Assembly: GCA_016787725.1 (NCBI GenBank) | Contig: JAEUTZ010000021.1 | Span: 62,001 to 126,000 of the forward strand | From: Cyclobacteriaceae bacterium | GTDB lineage: Bacteria; Bacteroidota; Bacteroidia; Cytophagales; Cyclobacteriaceae | Length of the DNA: 64,000 nt | Direction: 5' to 3' | Shown here: positions 55,740 through 64,000 of the stretch, piece by piece | Position numbering within the stretch: position 1 is the stretch's first letter | Layout of the letters: each line of letters opens with the position of its first letter | Program-made: the position numbers and the translations under genes | Notes under the pieces: model-generated | What the model was told of the DNA's origin: nothing | Seen by the model: only the letters and a program-made list of their open reading frames with translations | Database searches by the model: none

Positions 55740-56519
55740 GTGTGTTTAGTTTTTATTGCAGTATCCCGTAACTCAAAGTACAAACTCGTATTGGCGAGCA
55801 ACCGCGATGAATTTTATAATCGCAAAACGGCTCCGGCTCATTTTTGGGAGGATCATCCCTTTGTGGTAGGCGGGCGAGACCTGGAAGCGGCCGGCACCTG
55901 GATGGCCATGACAAGAACCGGAAAAATTGGGTTGGTTACCAATTACCGGGATCCGGCCAACATCAATCCGGTTGCACCCTCCCGGGGTAAGCTGGTATCG
56001 GATTTTCTTGTCAATGGTGACTCTCCGGATTATTATATAAAGGAAGTTTCAAAAAAAGGATTGCAGTACAACGGATTCAATCTGATTACTGGAACCATCA
56101 ACGATTTGTGGTATTATTCCAATTATGGCAAAGGCATCCAGCCATTAACACCTGGTATTTACGGTCTTAGTAATCATTTGTTAGATACCGCCTGGCCAAA
56201 GGTGATTCGGGGTAAGGAAAATTTTACGCGCCAATTGAGCAATAAAGAAATAGCGGTTGATGCAATGCTGAACATGTTGTATGATGAAGAACGGGCTGCG
56301 GATTCCGCCTTGCCGGATACCGGGATTGGACTGGAACGCGAACGGGCCCTGTCCTCCATGTTCATCAAAACGAAAGGTTATGGCACCCGGTGCTCAACCG
56401 TTGTTCTGGTAACCCACAATAATGAAGTAACGTACGCAGAACGGGTTTATGACCTCAATACGTTTCAATACACAACACAGGAGTTTAAGTTCAGAATCAC
56501 TGAATCACCAACCGTTTAA
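55740..56519 (+). CDS. NRDE-family (TANGO2-like) protein
   Basis: A 259-residue protein with the family's N-terminal MCLV, where Cys2 is the conserved residue of an Ntn-hydrolase-like fold, and the ASNRDEFYNRKT motif (about 19-30) that names the NRDE family. GGRDLEAAGTWMAM (about 43-56) and the C-terminal GTRCSTVVL are further marks. Eukaryotic TANGO2 is linked to acyl-CoA or haem handling; bacterial roles are unknown. GTG start at 55740. Its 3' end overlaps the convergent giant gene by 23 bases. Confidence 0.88.
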   Translation: MCLVFIAVSRNSKYKLVLASNRDEFYNRKTAPAHFWEDHPFVVGGRDLEAAGTWMAMTRTGKIGLVTNYRDPANINPVAPSRGKLVSDFLVNGDSPDYYIKEVSKKGLQYNGFNLITGTINDLWYYSNYGKGIQPLTPGIYGLSNHLLDTAWPKVIRGKENFTRQLSNKEIAVDAMLNMLYDEERAADSALPDTGIGLERERALSSMFIKTKGYGTRCSTVVLVTHNNEVTYAERVYDLNTFQYTTQEFKFRITESPTV

Positions 56520-59500
56520 CCGAACCGGAGGCATTGCGGATAGAATAAACACCAGGAGCCAGAGAAGAAATTTCTAACGAATTGCTATTCGTAAGCTTCA
56601 TGACGATCACGCCCAGGTTATTAATCACCACATAATTACCCTTGCGCGAAAGTTTTACATCGGTTCCATAGCTCACAGGGTTGGGGTAAATACCAAACCC
56701 ACTGATATCCGATCGATCAACCGAAACTACGCTGGAGAAACTTGTTTTACCATCAAAGTCGGTTTGACGCAGCCGGTAATACGCAACGTCTGGTAACGGG
56801 TTTTCATCAACGAATTGATAATGTGTAGTACTGGATTTTGTACCCGCCCCTTGAACCTTTCCAATGTTTTCAAATTCAGTACCGTTAGCTGATCGTTGAA
56901 TGAAGAAGTAATCGTTGTTTAATTCTGAAGCCGTGGTCCAGTTGAGCTGCACCAATTGATCGATCATGTCAGCCGAAAAGGAAACCAATTCAACCGGCAG
57001 CGGATTGTCCAGCGTGGATGAACCCAGGGTAATAGGACTGAAACTGGTAATCGGTCCGGCCGAAATAACAGTACCAATTGTTGCATTACCTGTAGTGCCA
57101 CCATTCCCATGATCTACCCAAGCGGTACCATTCCAGCGTACTACACGCAGATCGGTTATATCCGTAATGTAAGGACCTACGCAATCGGGTGAGTTCCAGC
57201 TTAATGTAACGCTGACATTCGAGCCACCCGGACTTCGATCCAGGGTCCAGTATTCGCAGGTGCTAACTGTAACAATTCCTGCCGGATAGGTAGAAGGGCC
57301 GCCAAATGCCTGACTTGCTTTAAAATATTCAGCAATAAAGTAGTGTGCGGTATTGGAGGGAGCTGTAATCGAAATGGACCGGTAAAATCCATTGTCACCG
57401 GTCGGAAAGGTAAAGGCATCGTTTCCGGTTTTGCGTACCGGACCGTCAATATGGCTGCTGTTTGATCCTCCTGATATCGTGGCATTATCTGCAAAGTTCA
57501 GGTAATTGATCGCTGTGGTGTTTAATACACCGGCTGTAAACGTAGCCGTGGTGGTTACCGAAGCATCGGTGTTGAGGGTTACCGCTCCGCCTGATTTGTT
57601 CATTGTCAGTCTTCTGAAAACGGGTGAAGCGGATCCGCTCTTGATTACATTTTGATTGGCACCTCCAGCAAATGTGATGGTGCCATTGTTGACTCCGAAC
57701 GTGATTGCCGTTGTTCCATTTACGGTTACATCACCCCGAAAAGTACTGGCCACATTATAGGCTGGTTGAATGGTTCCACTGGCCTGATTAAACGTTGCAT
57801 TGCCGGTAAAGTCATCCGCTGCACCGACTGCAAATCTGAAAATACCGGTGCCTGCATTCACGAAGGTTGTGCTTCCGCCAAACGTGTTTCCACCATTGCT
57901 ATTATCGGTGGTGGCACCTGTTTTGGTAATGCTATTGGTAGCTCCATTCAACGTAATGCCTTCCAGTAAGACGGCAGGTGCTGAGACGGTTAGGTTACCA
58001 TTCCAAACCGAGGAAGTTCCCGCCCGGAAAGTCGATGTGCCGGTTAACGTAAGGGTTTGGCTGGTCGCTGCTCCTAATTGAGTAAATCGCTGAATTCTTA
58101 ATTCACCCAAGGTAAAGCCAGTGCCTCCAACGGATATTGTCCGTCCGGACGCAAGGGTTGCTGCTGCTGTTCCGGATTCACCAAAATAAACTCCGGTACC
58201 ATTTGTACTGTTGACCTGAATATTACCATTGAATGCGGTTGTTCCAGCATATGCCGTGCGAACATAGGAACTTCCGGTGTTGGTTAGAACCAGGTTACCA
58301 TTGTAGGTGCTCCCTGTTCCAAGTTCAAGGAGTAAATAGTTTGAGCCGGAACATACCAGATTGGTGGTACCCTGAAAGGTAAAACCGCCAGTTGTTCTAA
58401 GGTATCCCGAACCGCTGTTTTGGATGGTGGTCGTGTTGGTAAACAAGGCACCACCGGAAGACTCATTGCTCGTTGCACCGGTCTTTTCGAGGTGCGCAGT
58501 ATTGTTGTACGTGCCGCTATTAATAAATAACTGAGGAGCCCGAAAATCAACGGGACCGTTAAACGTTACAGTTGGTCCAATCACAAGTCCGGCTGTACCG
58601 GTGAAGATAAGATTTTGGGCGGTCGCCCCGCTTTGAGTAAATCTTCTTAACCTGAGTTCTCCGGTACTGAAACCTAATCCGCCTACCGAAATGGTTTTTC
58701 CAGTAGCTAACGTTGCAGTTCCGCCTCCACTTTCACTGAAGTAAATGCCGCCACCAAAGGTTGAATTGACGGTGATGTTGCCATTGAATAAGGTTCCCGG
58801 GATATTATCAGCCATCCTAATGGTCGAGGAGCCGGTATTTGTTAAGGTCAAATCTCCATTAAAAGTATCCAATGCGGTTAGTGCAAATCTGAAATATCCT
58901 GCTCCGGAATTGGCGATGGTGGTAGCTCCGTTAAACGCGTTTCCACCATTACTATCGTTGTTGGTAGCTCCAGTCTTTTCCAGGTAGGTGGTTCCGTTGT
59001 AGATGGCTCCGTCCAAAGCAAATTGTGGCGCTCTGAAATCAATGTTGCCATTAAAAGTTGAATTGGGTCCTATCCTTAATAATGCCGTTCCGGTAAGTAC
59101 AAGAGTCTGATTGGCCGCTCCAATTTGAGTAAATCTCCGGAACCGGAGTTCGCCACTGCTAAATCCCAACCCTCCAACCAGTAAAGATGCTCCAGTTCCC
59201 AGGCTTGAGCTGCCGGTTGCCGTATTTGAAAAATATACACCCCCACTCCCTAACGTTGAATTGAATGTAATGCTCCCATTAAATTGATTGCCGCCCACAT
59301 TATGGCCCAGGTAGATTATACTCGATCCGGTATTGGTAACTGTCAGCGCAGCATTGAAAATATCCGGGGCAGTGTTGGCAGTTAGTAAATAGCCACTGCC
59401 CGAGTTGATTATGATCGTGTTTGCATTAAAGGTGTTTCCACCGGTTCCGTCATTGTTAGTAGCGCCTTTTTTCTCAAGTTCCGCTGTACCGTTGTAGGTA

Positions 59501-62500
59501 GTTCCGTTCAGCAGCAATTGAGGAGCCCTAAATATTACGTTGCCGTCAAATTCGGAGGCGGGGCCGAGAGTTAGAATTGCAATACCGGTCAAGTCCAGGC
59601 TTTGTGGTGTTGGGCCATCCTGACTGAACCGGATCAACCGGATATCTCCGCTAATGACACCGGACATACCAACCCCGATGGTGCGGCTTGCTGCAAGCGT
59701 AGAGGTGCCATTGGCATTATTACCAAAATAAATTCCACCGCCAAATGTGGAGTTCAATTCAATATTGCCGTTAAATTGATTCCCCGCTGAATTATCTGCC
59801 AAACGGATGGTAGAGGAACCGGAGTTGGTAATGATCAGGTTACTATTAAAAATATCGGGTGATGTTGATCCGGAAAGCAGGTAGGCGCTACCTGAGTTCA
59901 CTATCGTGGTAGGCTGATTGAAAATATTTCCACCGGTTCCATCGTTGGCACCGCTCGGGCTGGCTCCGCTTTTCTCCAGGTAGGTTACACCGTTGTAAGT
60001 GGCGCCATTTAACAATAATTGGGGTGAGACAAATGTAACATCACCATCGAAAGATGAGTTGGGACCAATCCAAAGCCTGGAAGAACCGGTCAGCGTAAGA
60101 TTCTGATCAAATGCTGCACCGACCTGGCTAAACCTGCGTAACCGCAAATCCCCAGTAGAAAACCCGCTGCCACCCACTTGTAAGAATCCGTTAGTGAAGG
60201 TGGAGGCACCCGTTGCATTATTCGAGAACAGAATTCCCAACGCACTGCCTGTGTTGTTAAAAATGATGTCGTTGTTAAATTCATTGCCGGCCACATTGTG
60301 AGCCAGGTAAATGTAGTTACTTCCGGAATTGGTTACCGTCAGTGGCCCGTTGAAAATATCGGGGTTGGTGTTGGCCGTGAGTAAATGGCCACTGCTTGTG
60401 ACAGCCAAAGTGGTGGAGCCGTTGAACACGTTCCCGCCATTGCCATCATCATTGCTCGGGCCGGACTTTTCCAGGTAGGCCGAACCGTTGTAGGTGGCCC
60501 CATTTAAAAACAACCTGGGAGAAAGGAAGGTTACATTTCCATCGAATGCTGAGTTCGGTCCTACGCGCATCAACGAGGTGCCCGTTAAAGTAATGTTTTC
60601 AGCGAGTGCCCCTACCTGCGTAAACCGATAGAGATTAAGTGACCCGCTGCTGTATGTTCCTGCTGTGATGATTCCATTGAGAATTGAACTTGCTGTTGCA
60701 TTTGCATTGAAGGTAATTCCTGCAGCGCCTCCTGAATTTGAAACGGTGATATCTCCATTGTATGTGGTGGTGCCATTCTCACCCATGGAAATAACTGTTG
60801 CAGAACTTGTATTGGTGACATTAATAATCACGGGCCCATTGAAAATGGCTGTTGAGCCGGCACCATTCAGCAACCTGTGATTACTTTGAACAGACCCTAT
60901 ACAATTAATGGTAGTTGTACCATTCACCGATATTCCGGTATTGGTGCCCTCGGCCATGAAAAATGACCATGCATCAGCACCGCCTGATTTGTTTGAATTG
61001 AGAGTGAGATCAGAGGCAAAGGTGGTCGTTTGTCCGTTGTGATTGTGGCCAAAGTACATCCGATAACTTCCTGTGTTGTTAAAGGTAGTGGCACTTAAAA
61101 ACTGATCACGCGTACCATTACCGAGAAGTAAGTAACCCGAACCGGAATTGGAAATAGTAGTAAGACCTGTAAAGATATTTCCACCTGAGCCGACATCATC
61201 ACCGGCCCCGGTTTTCTGTAAAGTTACCGTTCCGCTGTAGGTGCACCCATTCAGTTGAAGCCTGGGTGAAGTAAAGTTAACATCACCGCCAAAGGCCGAA
61301 CCGGGTCCTACAATCAGTGTGGAAGTTCCCGTCAACGATAAATTTTGAAAGGTACCTCCGGTTTGTGTAAACCGTGGCAAGCTTAATGTGCCTACCGAGA
61401 AACCAGTACCGCCAACGGTTATGGTTTTTGTAGCTGCGAGTGTGGCGCTTCCGCCTGCATTTTCACAGAATTGAACACCGGTTCCATTGGTACTGTTAAC
61501 AACAATATTTTCATTGAAGGCGGTTGCTCCCAGAAAGGCCGCCCGAATGTAAGAAGTTCCTGTATTGGTGAAGGTGGTGATGCCGTTATAGGTACTTCCG
61601 GAGGTTAATTCCAACAATAAATCTGCTGACCCACTGTTGGTAATATTTGCGGCTGCGTTGAAGGTATTGTTACCATTGGTGCGCAGCACACCGGAACCAC
61701 TGTTGACAATCGTAGCTGTTGAGTTGAAAACATTATTTCCGGTTCCGGTATTATTAGTCGCCCCTGTTTTCTCCAGGTAGGCTGTTCCGGTAAAAGTCGT
61801 TCCATCTAAAAACAATTGGGGAGCCCGAAGATCAACATTGCCACCAAATGTTGAAGCGGGACCTACCCGTAAAGTGCTGGAACCCGTCAACAATAAAGTG
61901 GTGGGCGGTGCAGCGCCCTGGGTAAATCCTTTAAACATAAGAGTGCCGGTATTGAAAGCACCTTGTGTTATTGAAAAACCAGCACTTTGAGTTACCGTAC
62001 CCGATGCATTTCCAAAATAAATTCCTGACCCGTTTGTCGAAGTTACCGAGATGTTTCCATTAATCGTAACCGTACCATCGTTTGCTAGTATGATTCCTGA
62101 AGCGGTATTGGCATTGGTGCACGTAAGGGTAACATTTCCAGTGATCGTTGCTGTGCTCGCGGCATTCCGGGCAATAATGGTATTCACGGCTCCCGCGGTA
62201 TTGCCACCATGATTAATGATCAGGTCTCCATTAATTTGATTCCCTACTGAGTTGATACCAACCTGCACCCGGGAGGTACCGGTATTATTAATCGTGAGTC
62301 CTCCATTAAAGATATCTGGATTGGTATTGGCCAAATTAAACTGACCCGATCCGCTGTTTATGATGGTGCATGACCCTGTGAAGGTATTGCCTCCGGTTGA
62401 ATCATCATCGGTAGCACCTGTCTTCTCCATTGTGGAGACACCACCAACCGTCATTCCATTCAGGAAAATTCGGGGTGCACGAAAATTTACATTACCGGCA

Positions 62501-63627
62501 AAGGAAGCTCCCGGACCAACATCAAGGCGGGCAGTTCCCGTTAGCAGAATGGTATGGTTGTCAATAGCTCCAAATCGCTCCAAGCTAAGACGGCCGTCCG
62601 GAAATGAACCAACGGTCAAAGTTCTGCCTGCAGCCAGCGTTGAACTGGCTGTCGCATTGTCGTTGAAATAAATTTCGTTGGCACTGCCTGTATTGGTTAT
62701 AGCGATATTTCCATTGTAGGTAGATGTACCATTGACTCCCATCTGAATATCGGTAGCGGAATTTGTATTGGTAAGATTAATTGTTACCGTGCCACCGAAC
62801 GTGGCTGAGGAACCTGTTCCTTGTAAAAACCGGTGGTTGCTTTGCAGCGTTCCAGCACAATTAATGGTGAAGGTGCCAGAAACGGAAAAACTGGTGTTGT
62901 TCCCTTCGCTGACAAGGAATGACCAGGCATCAGCTCCACCCGATTTATTGGTATTGAGCGTAAGATCGGTAAACGTGGTAGTCTGCCCTCCGTGGTTATT
63001 AGCAAAATAGAAGCGATAGTTTCCATTGTTATTGAATATTGCTGGTGCGGTAAATTGATCACGGTTGGTGTTTCCAAGCAATACCCAGCCGCCTCCTAAA
63101 TTGGTAATAGTGGTAGTTCCATTGAATACATTGTTGCCGGTGCTGTTATCGTTATTGTTATCTGTTTTAGAAACAGTTACGGAGCCATTAAACGTGGAAC
63201 CGTTAAAGAATATCCGGCCTGTGCTTCCATTAACTTTAGCTCCGAATGTTGTACCATTGAAGGTTGTGCTGCCCGTTGTATTAAGGGTTAATGCCCCGGT
63301 GGCTCCTCCGTTATTGATAGTTCCGGTTGTAAAGGTATTATTACCGGTGGTCGTAAGGTCAAATCCATTCAGATCGATGGTGCCGGTATAGCCGTTCACC
63401 GTAATTCCCGCTACATTTGGAGCTATATCCAGTGTGCAATTCCCCAAACCGGTTGCATTAAAAAGTACGGCATCAGCCGGGCCTGGTACACCAACAGGTG
63501 ACCAATTTGCCCCGTTGTTCCAGTTGGACGCTCCGGCAGCCACCCAGGTTTTTTGAGCCAGGAGTTGGCCGGTGGATAAAACCACAAGGGCAGAAAGCAC
63601 TATGTAAGAATAGAGAATCTTTATCAT
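56497..63627 (-). CDS. Giant secreted repeat protein with type IX secretion sorting domain
   Basis: A protein of 2,376 residues from the ATG at 63627, whose product opens with a signal peptide (IKILYSYIVLSALVVLSTGQ, cleavage near LLA-Q). A frame open to 63726 would add 33 basic residues without function. Then: an autotransporter-like beta segment (about 25-130), about ten degenerate repeats of about 165 residues rich in Gly, Asn, Thr and Ser with the cores LTGTxxLxxGPxSxFxGNV, LNGxTYNGTxxLEKTGA and NxGSGYL; then a non-repeat region, an FN3-like ELVSFSADMIDQLVQLNW segment, and a C-terminal type A sorting domain (GFGIYPNPVSYG to VKRLVIQ). It is predicted to be a beta-helical surface adhesin or matrix protein exported by the Por/Gld system. 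No T9SS machine gene is in the window. Confidence 0.9.
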   Translation of the reverse strand: MIKILYSYIVLSALVVLSTGQLLAQKTWVAAGASNWNNGANWSPVGVPGPADAVLFNATGLGNCTLDIAPNVAGITVNGYTGTIDLNGFDLTTTGNNTFTTGTINNGGATGALTLNTTGSTTFNGTTFGAKVNGSTGRIFFNGSTFNGSVTVSKTDNNNDNSTGNNVFNGTTTITNLGGGWVLLGNTNRDQFTAPAIFNNNGNYRFYFANNHGGQTTTFTDLTLNTNKSGGADAWSFLVSEGNNTSFSVSGTFTINCAGTLQSNHRFLQGTGSSATFGGTVTINLTNTNSATDIQMGVNGTSTYNGNIAITNTGSANEIYFNDNATASSTLAAGRTLTVGSFPDGRLSLERFGAIDNHTILLTGTARLDVGPGASFAGNVNFRAPRIFLNGMTVGGVSTMEKTGATDDDSTGGNTFTGSCTIINSGSGQFNLANTNPDIFNGGLTINNTGTSRVQVGINSVGNQINGDLIINHGGNTAGAVNTIIARNAASTATITGNVTLTCTNANTASGIILANDGTVTINGNISVTSTNGSGIYFGNASGTVTQSAGFSITQGAFNTGTLMFKGFTQGAAPPTTLLLTGSSTLRVGPASTFGGNVDLRAPQLFLDGTTFTGTAYLEKTGATNNTGTGNNVFNSTATIVNSGSGVLRTNGNNTFNAAANITNSGSADLLLELTSGSTYNGITTFTNTGTSYIRAAFLGATAFNENIVVNSTNGTGVQFCENAGGSATLAATKTITVGGTGFSVGTLSLPRFTQTGGTFQNLSLTGTSTLIVGPGSAFGGDVNFTSPRLQLNGCTYSGTVTLQKTGAGDDVGSGGNIFTGLTTISNSGSGYLLLGNGTRDQFLSATTFNNTGSYRMYFGHNHNGQTTTFASDLTLNSNKSGGADAWSFFMAEGTNTGISVNGTTTINCIGSVQSNHRLLNGAGSTAIFNGPVIINVTNTSSATVISMGENGTTTYNGDITVSNSGGAAGITFNANATASSILNGIITAGTYSSGSLNLYRFTQVGALAENITLTGTSLMRVGPNSAFDGNVTFLSPRLFLNGATYNGSAYLEKSGPSNDDGNGGNVFNGSTTLAVTSSGHLLTANTNPDIFNGPLTVTNSGSNYIYLAHNVAGNEFNNDIIFNNTGSALGILFSNNATGASTFTNGFLQVGGSGFSTGDLRLRRFSQVGAAFDQNLTLTGSSRLWIGPNSSFDGDVTFVSPQLLLNGATYNGVTYLEKSGASPSGANDGTGGNIFNQPTTIVNSGSAYLLSGSTSPDIFNSNLIITNSGSSTIRLADNSAGNQFNGNIELNSTFGGGIYFGNNANGTSTLAASRTIGVGMSGVISGDIRLIRFSQDGPTPQSLDLTGIAILTLGPASEFDGNVIFRAPQLLLNGTTYNGTAELEKKGATNNDGTGGNTFNANTIIINSGSGYLLTANTAPDIFNAALTVTNTGSSIIYLGHNVGGNQFNGSITFNSTLGSGGVYFSNTATGSSSLGTGASLLVGGLGFSSGELRFRRFTQIGAANQTLVLTGTALLRIGPNSTFNGNIDFRAPQFALDGAIYNGTTYLEKTGATNNDSNGGNAFNGATTIANSGAGYFRFALTALDTFNGDLTLTNTGSSTIRMADNIPGTLFNGNITVNSTFGGGIYFSESGGGTATLATGKTISVGGLGFSTGELRLRRFTQSGATAQNLIFTGTAGLVIGPTVTFNGPVDFRAPQLFINSGTYNNTAHLEKTGATSNESSGGALFTNTTTIQNSGSGYLRTTGGFTFQGTTNLVCSGSNYLLLELGTGSTYNGNLVLTNTGSSYVRTAYAGTTAFNGNIQVNSTNGTGVYFGESGTAAATLASGRTISVGGTGFTLGELRIQRFTQLGAATSQTLTLTGTSTFRAGTSSVWNGNLTVSAPAVLLEGITLNGATNSITKTGATTDNSNGGNTFGGSTTFVNAGTGIFRFAVGAADDFTGNATFNQASGTIQPAYNVASTFRGDVTVNGTTAITFGVNNGTITFAGGANQNVIKSGSASPVFRRLTMNKSGGAVTLNTDASVTTTATFTAGVLNTTAINYLNFADNATISGGSNSSHIDGPVRKTGNDAFTFPTGDNGFYRSISITAPSNTAHYFIAEYFKASQAFGGPSTYPAGIVTVSTCEYWTLDRSPGGSNVSVTLSWNSPDCVGPYITDITDLRVVRWNGTAWVDHGNGGTTGNATIGTVISAGPITSFSPITLGSSTLDNPLPVELVSFSADMIDQLVQLNWTTASELNNDYFFIQRSANGTEFENIGKVQGAGTKSSTTHYQFVDENPLPDVAYYRLRQTDFDGKTSFSSVVSVDRSDISGFGIYPNPVSYGTDVKLSRKGNYVVINNLGVIVMKLTNSNSLEISSLAPGVYSIRNASGSVKRLVIQ
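56500..56710 (-). other. Type IX secretion C-terminal sorting domain (coding segment)
   Basis: The last 70 or so residues (IYPNPVSYGTDVKLSRKG, VVINNLGVIVMKL, LAPGVYSIRN, VKRLVIQ) match the type A sorting domain: PNP motif, short strands, GVY turn and basic end. In this family the domain is recognised by the T9SS translocon and removed at the cell surface. Confidence 0.88.
57600..63310 (-). repeat. Array of about ten degenerate repeats of about 0.5 kb within the giant gene
   Basis: Using the conserved RFTQ-type junction as anchor, copies lie near 58078, 58628, 59118, 59619, 60123, 60614, 61362, 61916 and 62567. The spacings are about 550, 490, 501, 504, 491, 748, 554 and 651 bases. The long units share an inserted block (QTTTF...NSNKSGGADAWSF...QSNHR) near 62900 and 60950. 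Copies are divergent, with no long identical stretch seen. Confidence 0.85.
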
Positions 63628-63728
63628 AGAAATGTAACTAAAACCTCTAAAATTAACTGATTTATACCGCTTAATCCTCCTTGGTAAATGTACTTTTTGC
63701 AAAGATTTCAGATTTTTTCCTAACATCC

Positions 63729-64000
63729 GTGAGTAGAACTAAACACAAAATTCCAATTCCATTGCGGCTTGTGCGGTGGGTCTTTCCAAAAATTGAGCTG
63801 ATTTCCACTAAACTGGCAGTACTGTACCTCGAAAAAATCTTCTTTACTCCCTTAAAATATAAGACTCCGGTTAAAGAGCTTGAGACCGAGAGAGCAGCAG
63901 TAAAAGGCCTTTTGGATTGTCAAGGTAAAAAAATTCAGCTCTATGAGTGGGGAAGTTCTGCTGCTCCTTACGTCATGGTAGTGCATGGATGGGCAGGGCG
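63729..64000 (+). CDS. Alpha/beta-fold hydrolase, partial (C-terminus beyond window edge)
   Basis: The first 90 residues of a gene that starts at a GTG (63729) and runs out of the window. Reading frame: VSRTKHKIPIPLRLVRWVFP, then a helical segment and GKKIQLYEWGSSAAPYVMVV ending HGWAGR, the HG oxyanion-strand motif of alpha/beta hydrolases. The Ser nucleophile and the rest lie outside. A lipase, esterase or thioesterase role cannot be told apart. Divergent from the giant gene. Confidence 0.65.
   Translation, partial: MSRTKHKIPIPLRLVRWVFPKIELISTKLAVLYLEKIFFTPLKYKTPVKELETERAAVKGLLDCQGKKIQLYEWGSSAAPYVMVVHGWAG

Noticed and set aside
57600-63310. CRISPR-like periodicity
   Set aside because: The repeats are about 500 bases long, divergent and in frame with one protein; there are no short identical repeats with unique spacers.
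56600-63400. Several plus-strand open frames of 60-110 codons opposite the giant gene
   Set aside because: They repeat with the same period as the minus-strand units and encode Val/Pro-rich sequence without start context or homology; they are shadows of the biased codon pattern.
63671-63690. AAGGAGG-like Shine-Dalgarno on the minus strand upstream of the giant gene
   Set aside because: It lies about 50 bases upstream of the chosen ATG with no start codon at a proper distance, and this phylum rarely uses such sites.

Overview
The window comes from a chromosome of the phylum Bacteroidota, most likely a Cytophagales-type gliding or environmental bacterium. Four things point there. Promoters have the TTG-N19-TAnnTTTG form. 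Start codons generally lack a Shine-Dalgarno sequence. The 2.4-kaa surface protein ends in a type IX secretion (Por/gliding) sorting domain. The gene content (bshA, DUF4139, PccB, NRDE, FtsB-like, GH3-serine hydrolase fusion) is typical of the group. Base composition looks even and moderate throughout. I see no insertion sequence, prophage, CRISPR array, tRNA or rRNA, and no gene-free stretch longer than 300 bases.

Layout. Bases 1-6.9 kb, all minus strand: a MoxR/ChlI-like AAA ATPase (cut by the window edge) with its VWA partner, a fatty-acid hydroxylase, bshA, and a GH3-serine hydrolase fusion whose GH3 half has lost its catalytic motifs. 7.0-10.75 kb, plus strand: a small membrane protein, mutL and two rhomboids. 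10.75-13 kb, minus strand: a carboxypeptidase-regulatory-like protein, rlmN and a lipocalin-like protein. 13.1-15.2 kb, plus strand: a DUF1611/DgcN gene and an enolase-superfamily epimerase (DgcA type), a candidate D-glutamate or murein-peptide pair. 15.2-17.2 kb, minus strand: an iron/cobalamin-type ABC ATPase and permease without a binding protein.

17.4-32.0 kb is the S10-spc-alpha ribosomal superoperon, from rplC to rplQ, including secY, map, infA, rpmJ and rpoA. It lacks rpsJ at its head. It is driven by two nearly identical promoters (before rplC and before rpsH), each followed at once by a stem-loop, and it ends in a clear intrinsic terminator. carA and eno follow, with a second perfect terminator.

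34.8-56.5 kb is a mosaic of short operons: an FtsB/DivIC-like division protein, Ldh_2 dehydrogenase, DUF4139 protein, porin, Ppx/GppA, pccB-mazG-amidohydrolase, comB-TPR-gcvT, a large membrane TPR protein with gatC and plsC, an M24 peptidase, a thioesterase, a MATE exporter, a Nudix hydrolase, RNase HII and an NRDE protein. Convergent neighbours repeatedly share their stop codons.

56.5-63.6 kb is one giant minus-strand gene for a secreted repeat protein of about ten degenerate units of about 165 residues. The window ends in the start of an alpha/beta-hydrolase gene. Second-look items are the giant repeat protein, the degenerate GH3 domain, the paired ribosomal promoters with leader hairpins, a MutL with altered endonuclease motifs, and a possible sulfolactate link between comB and the Ldh_2 gene.
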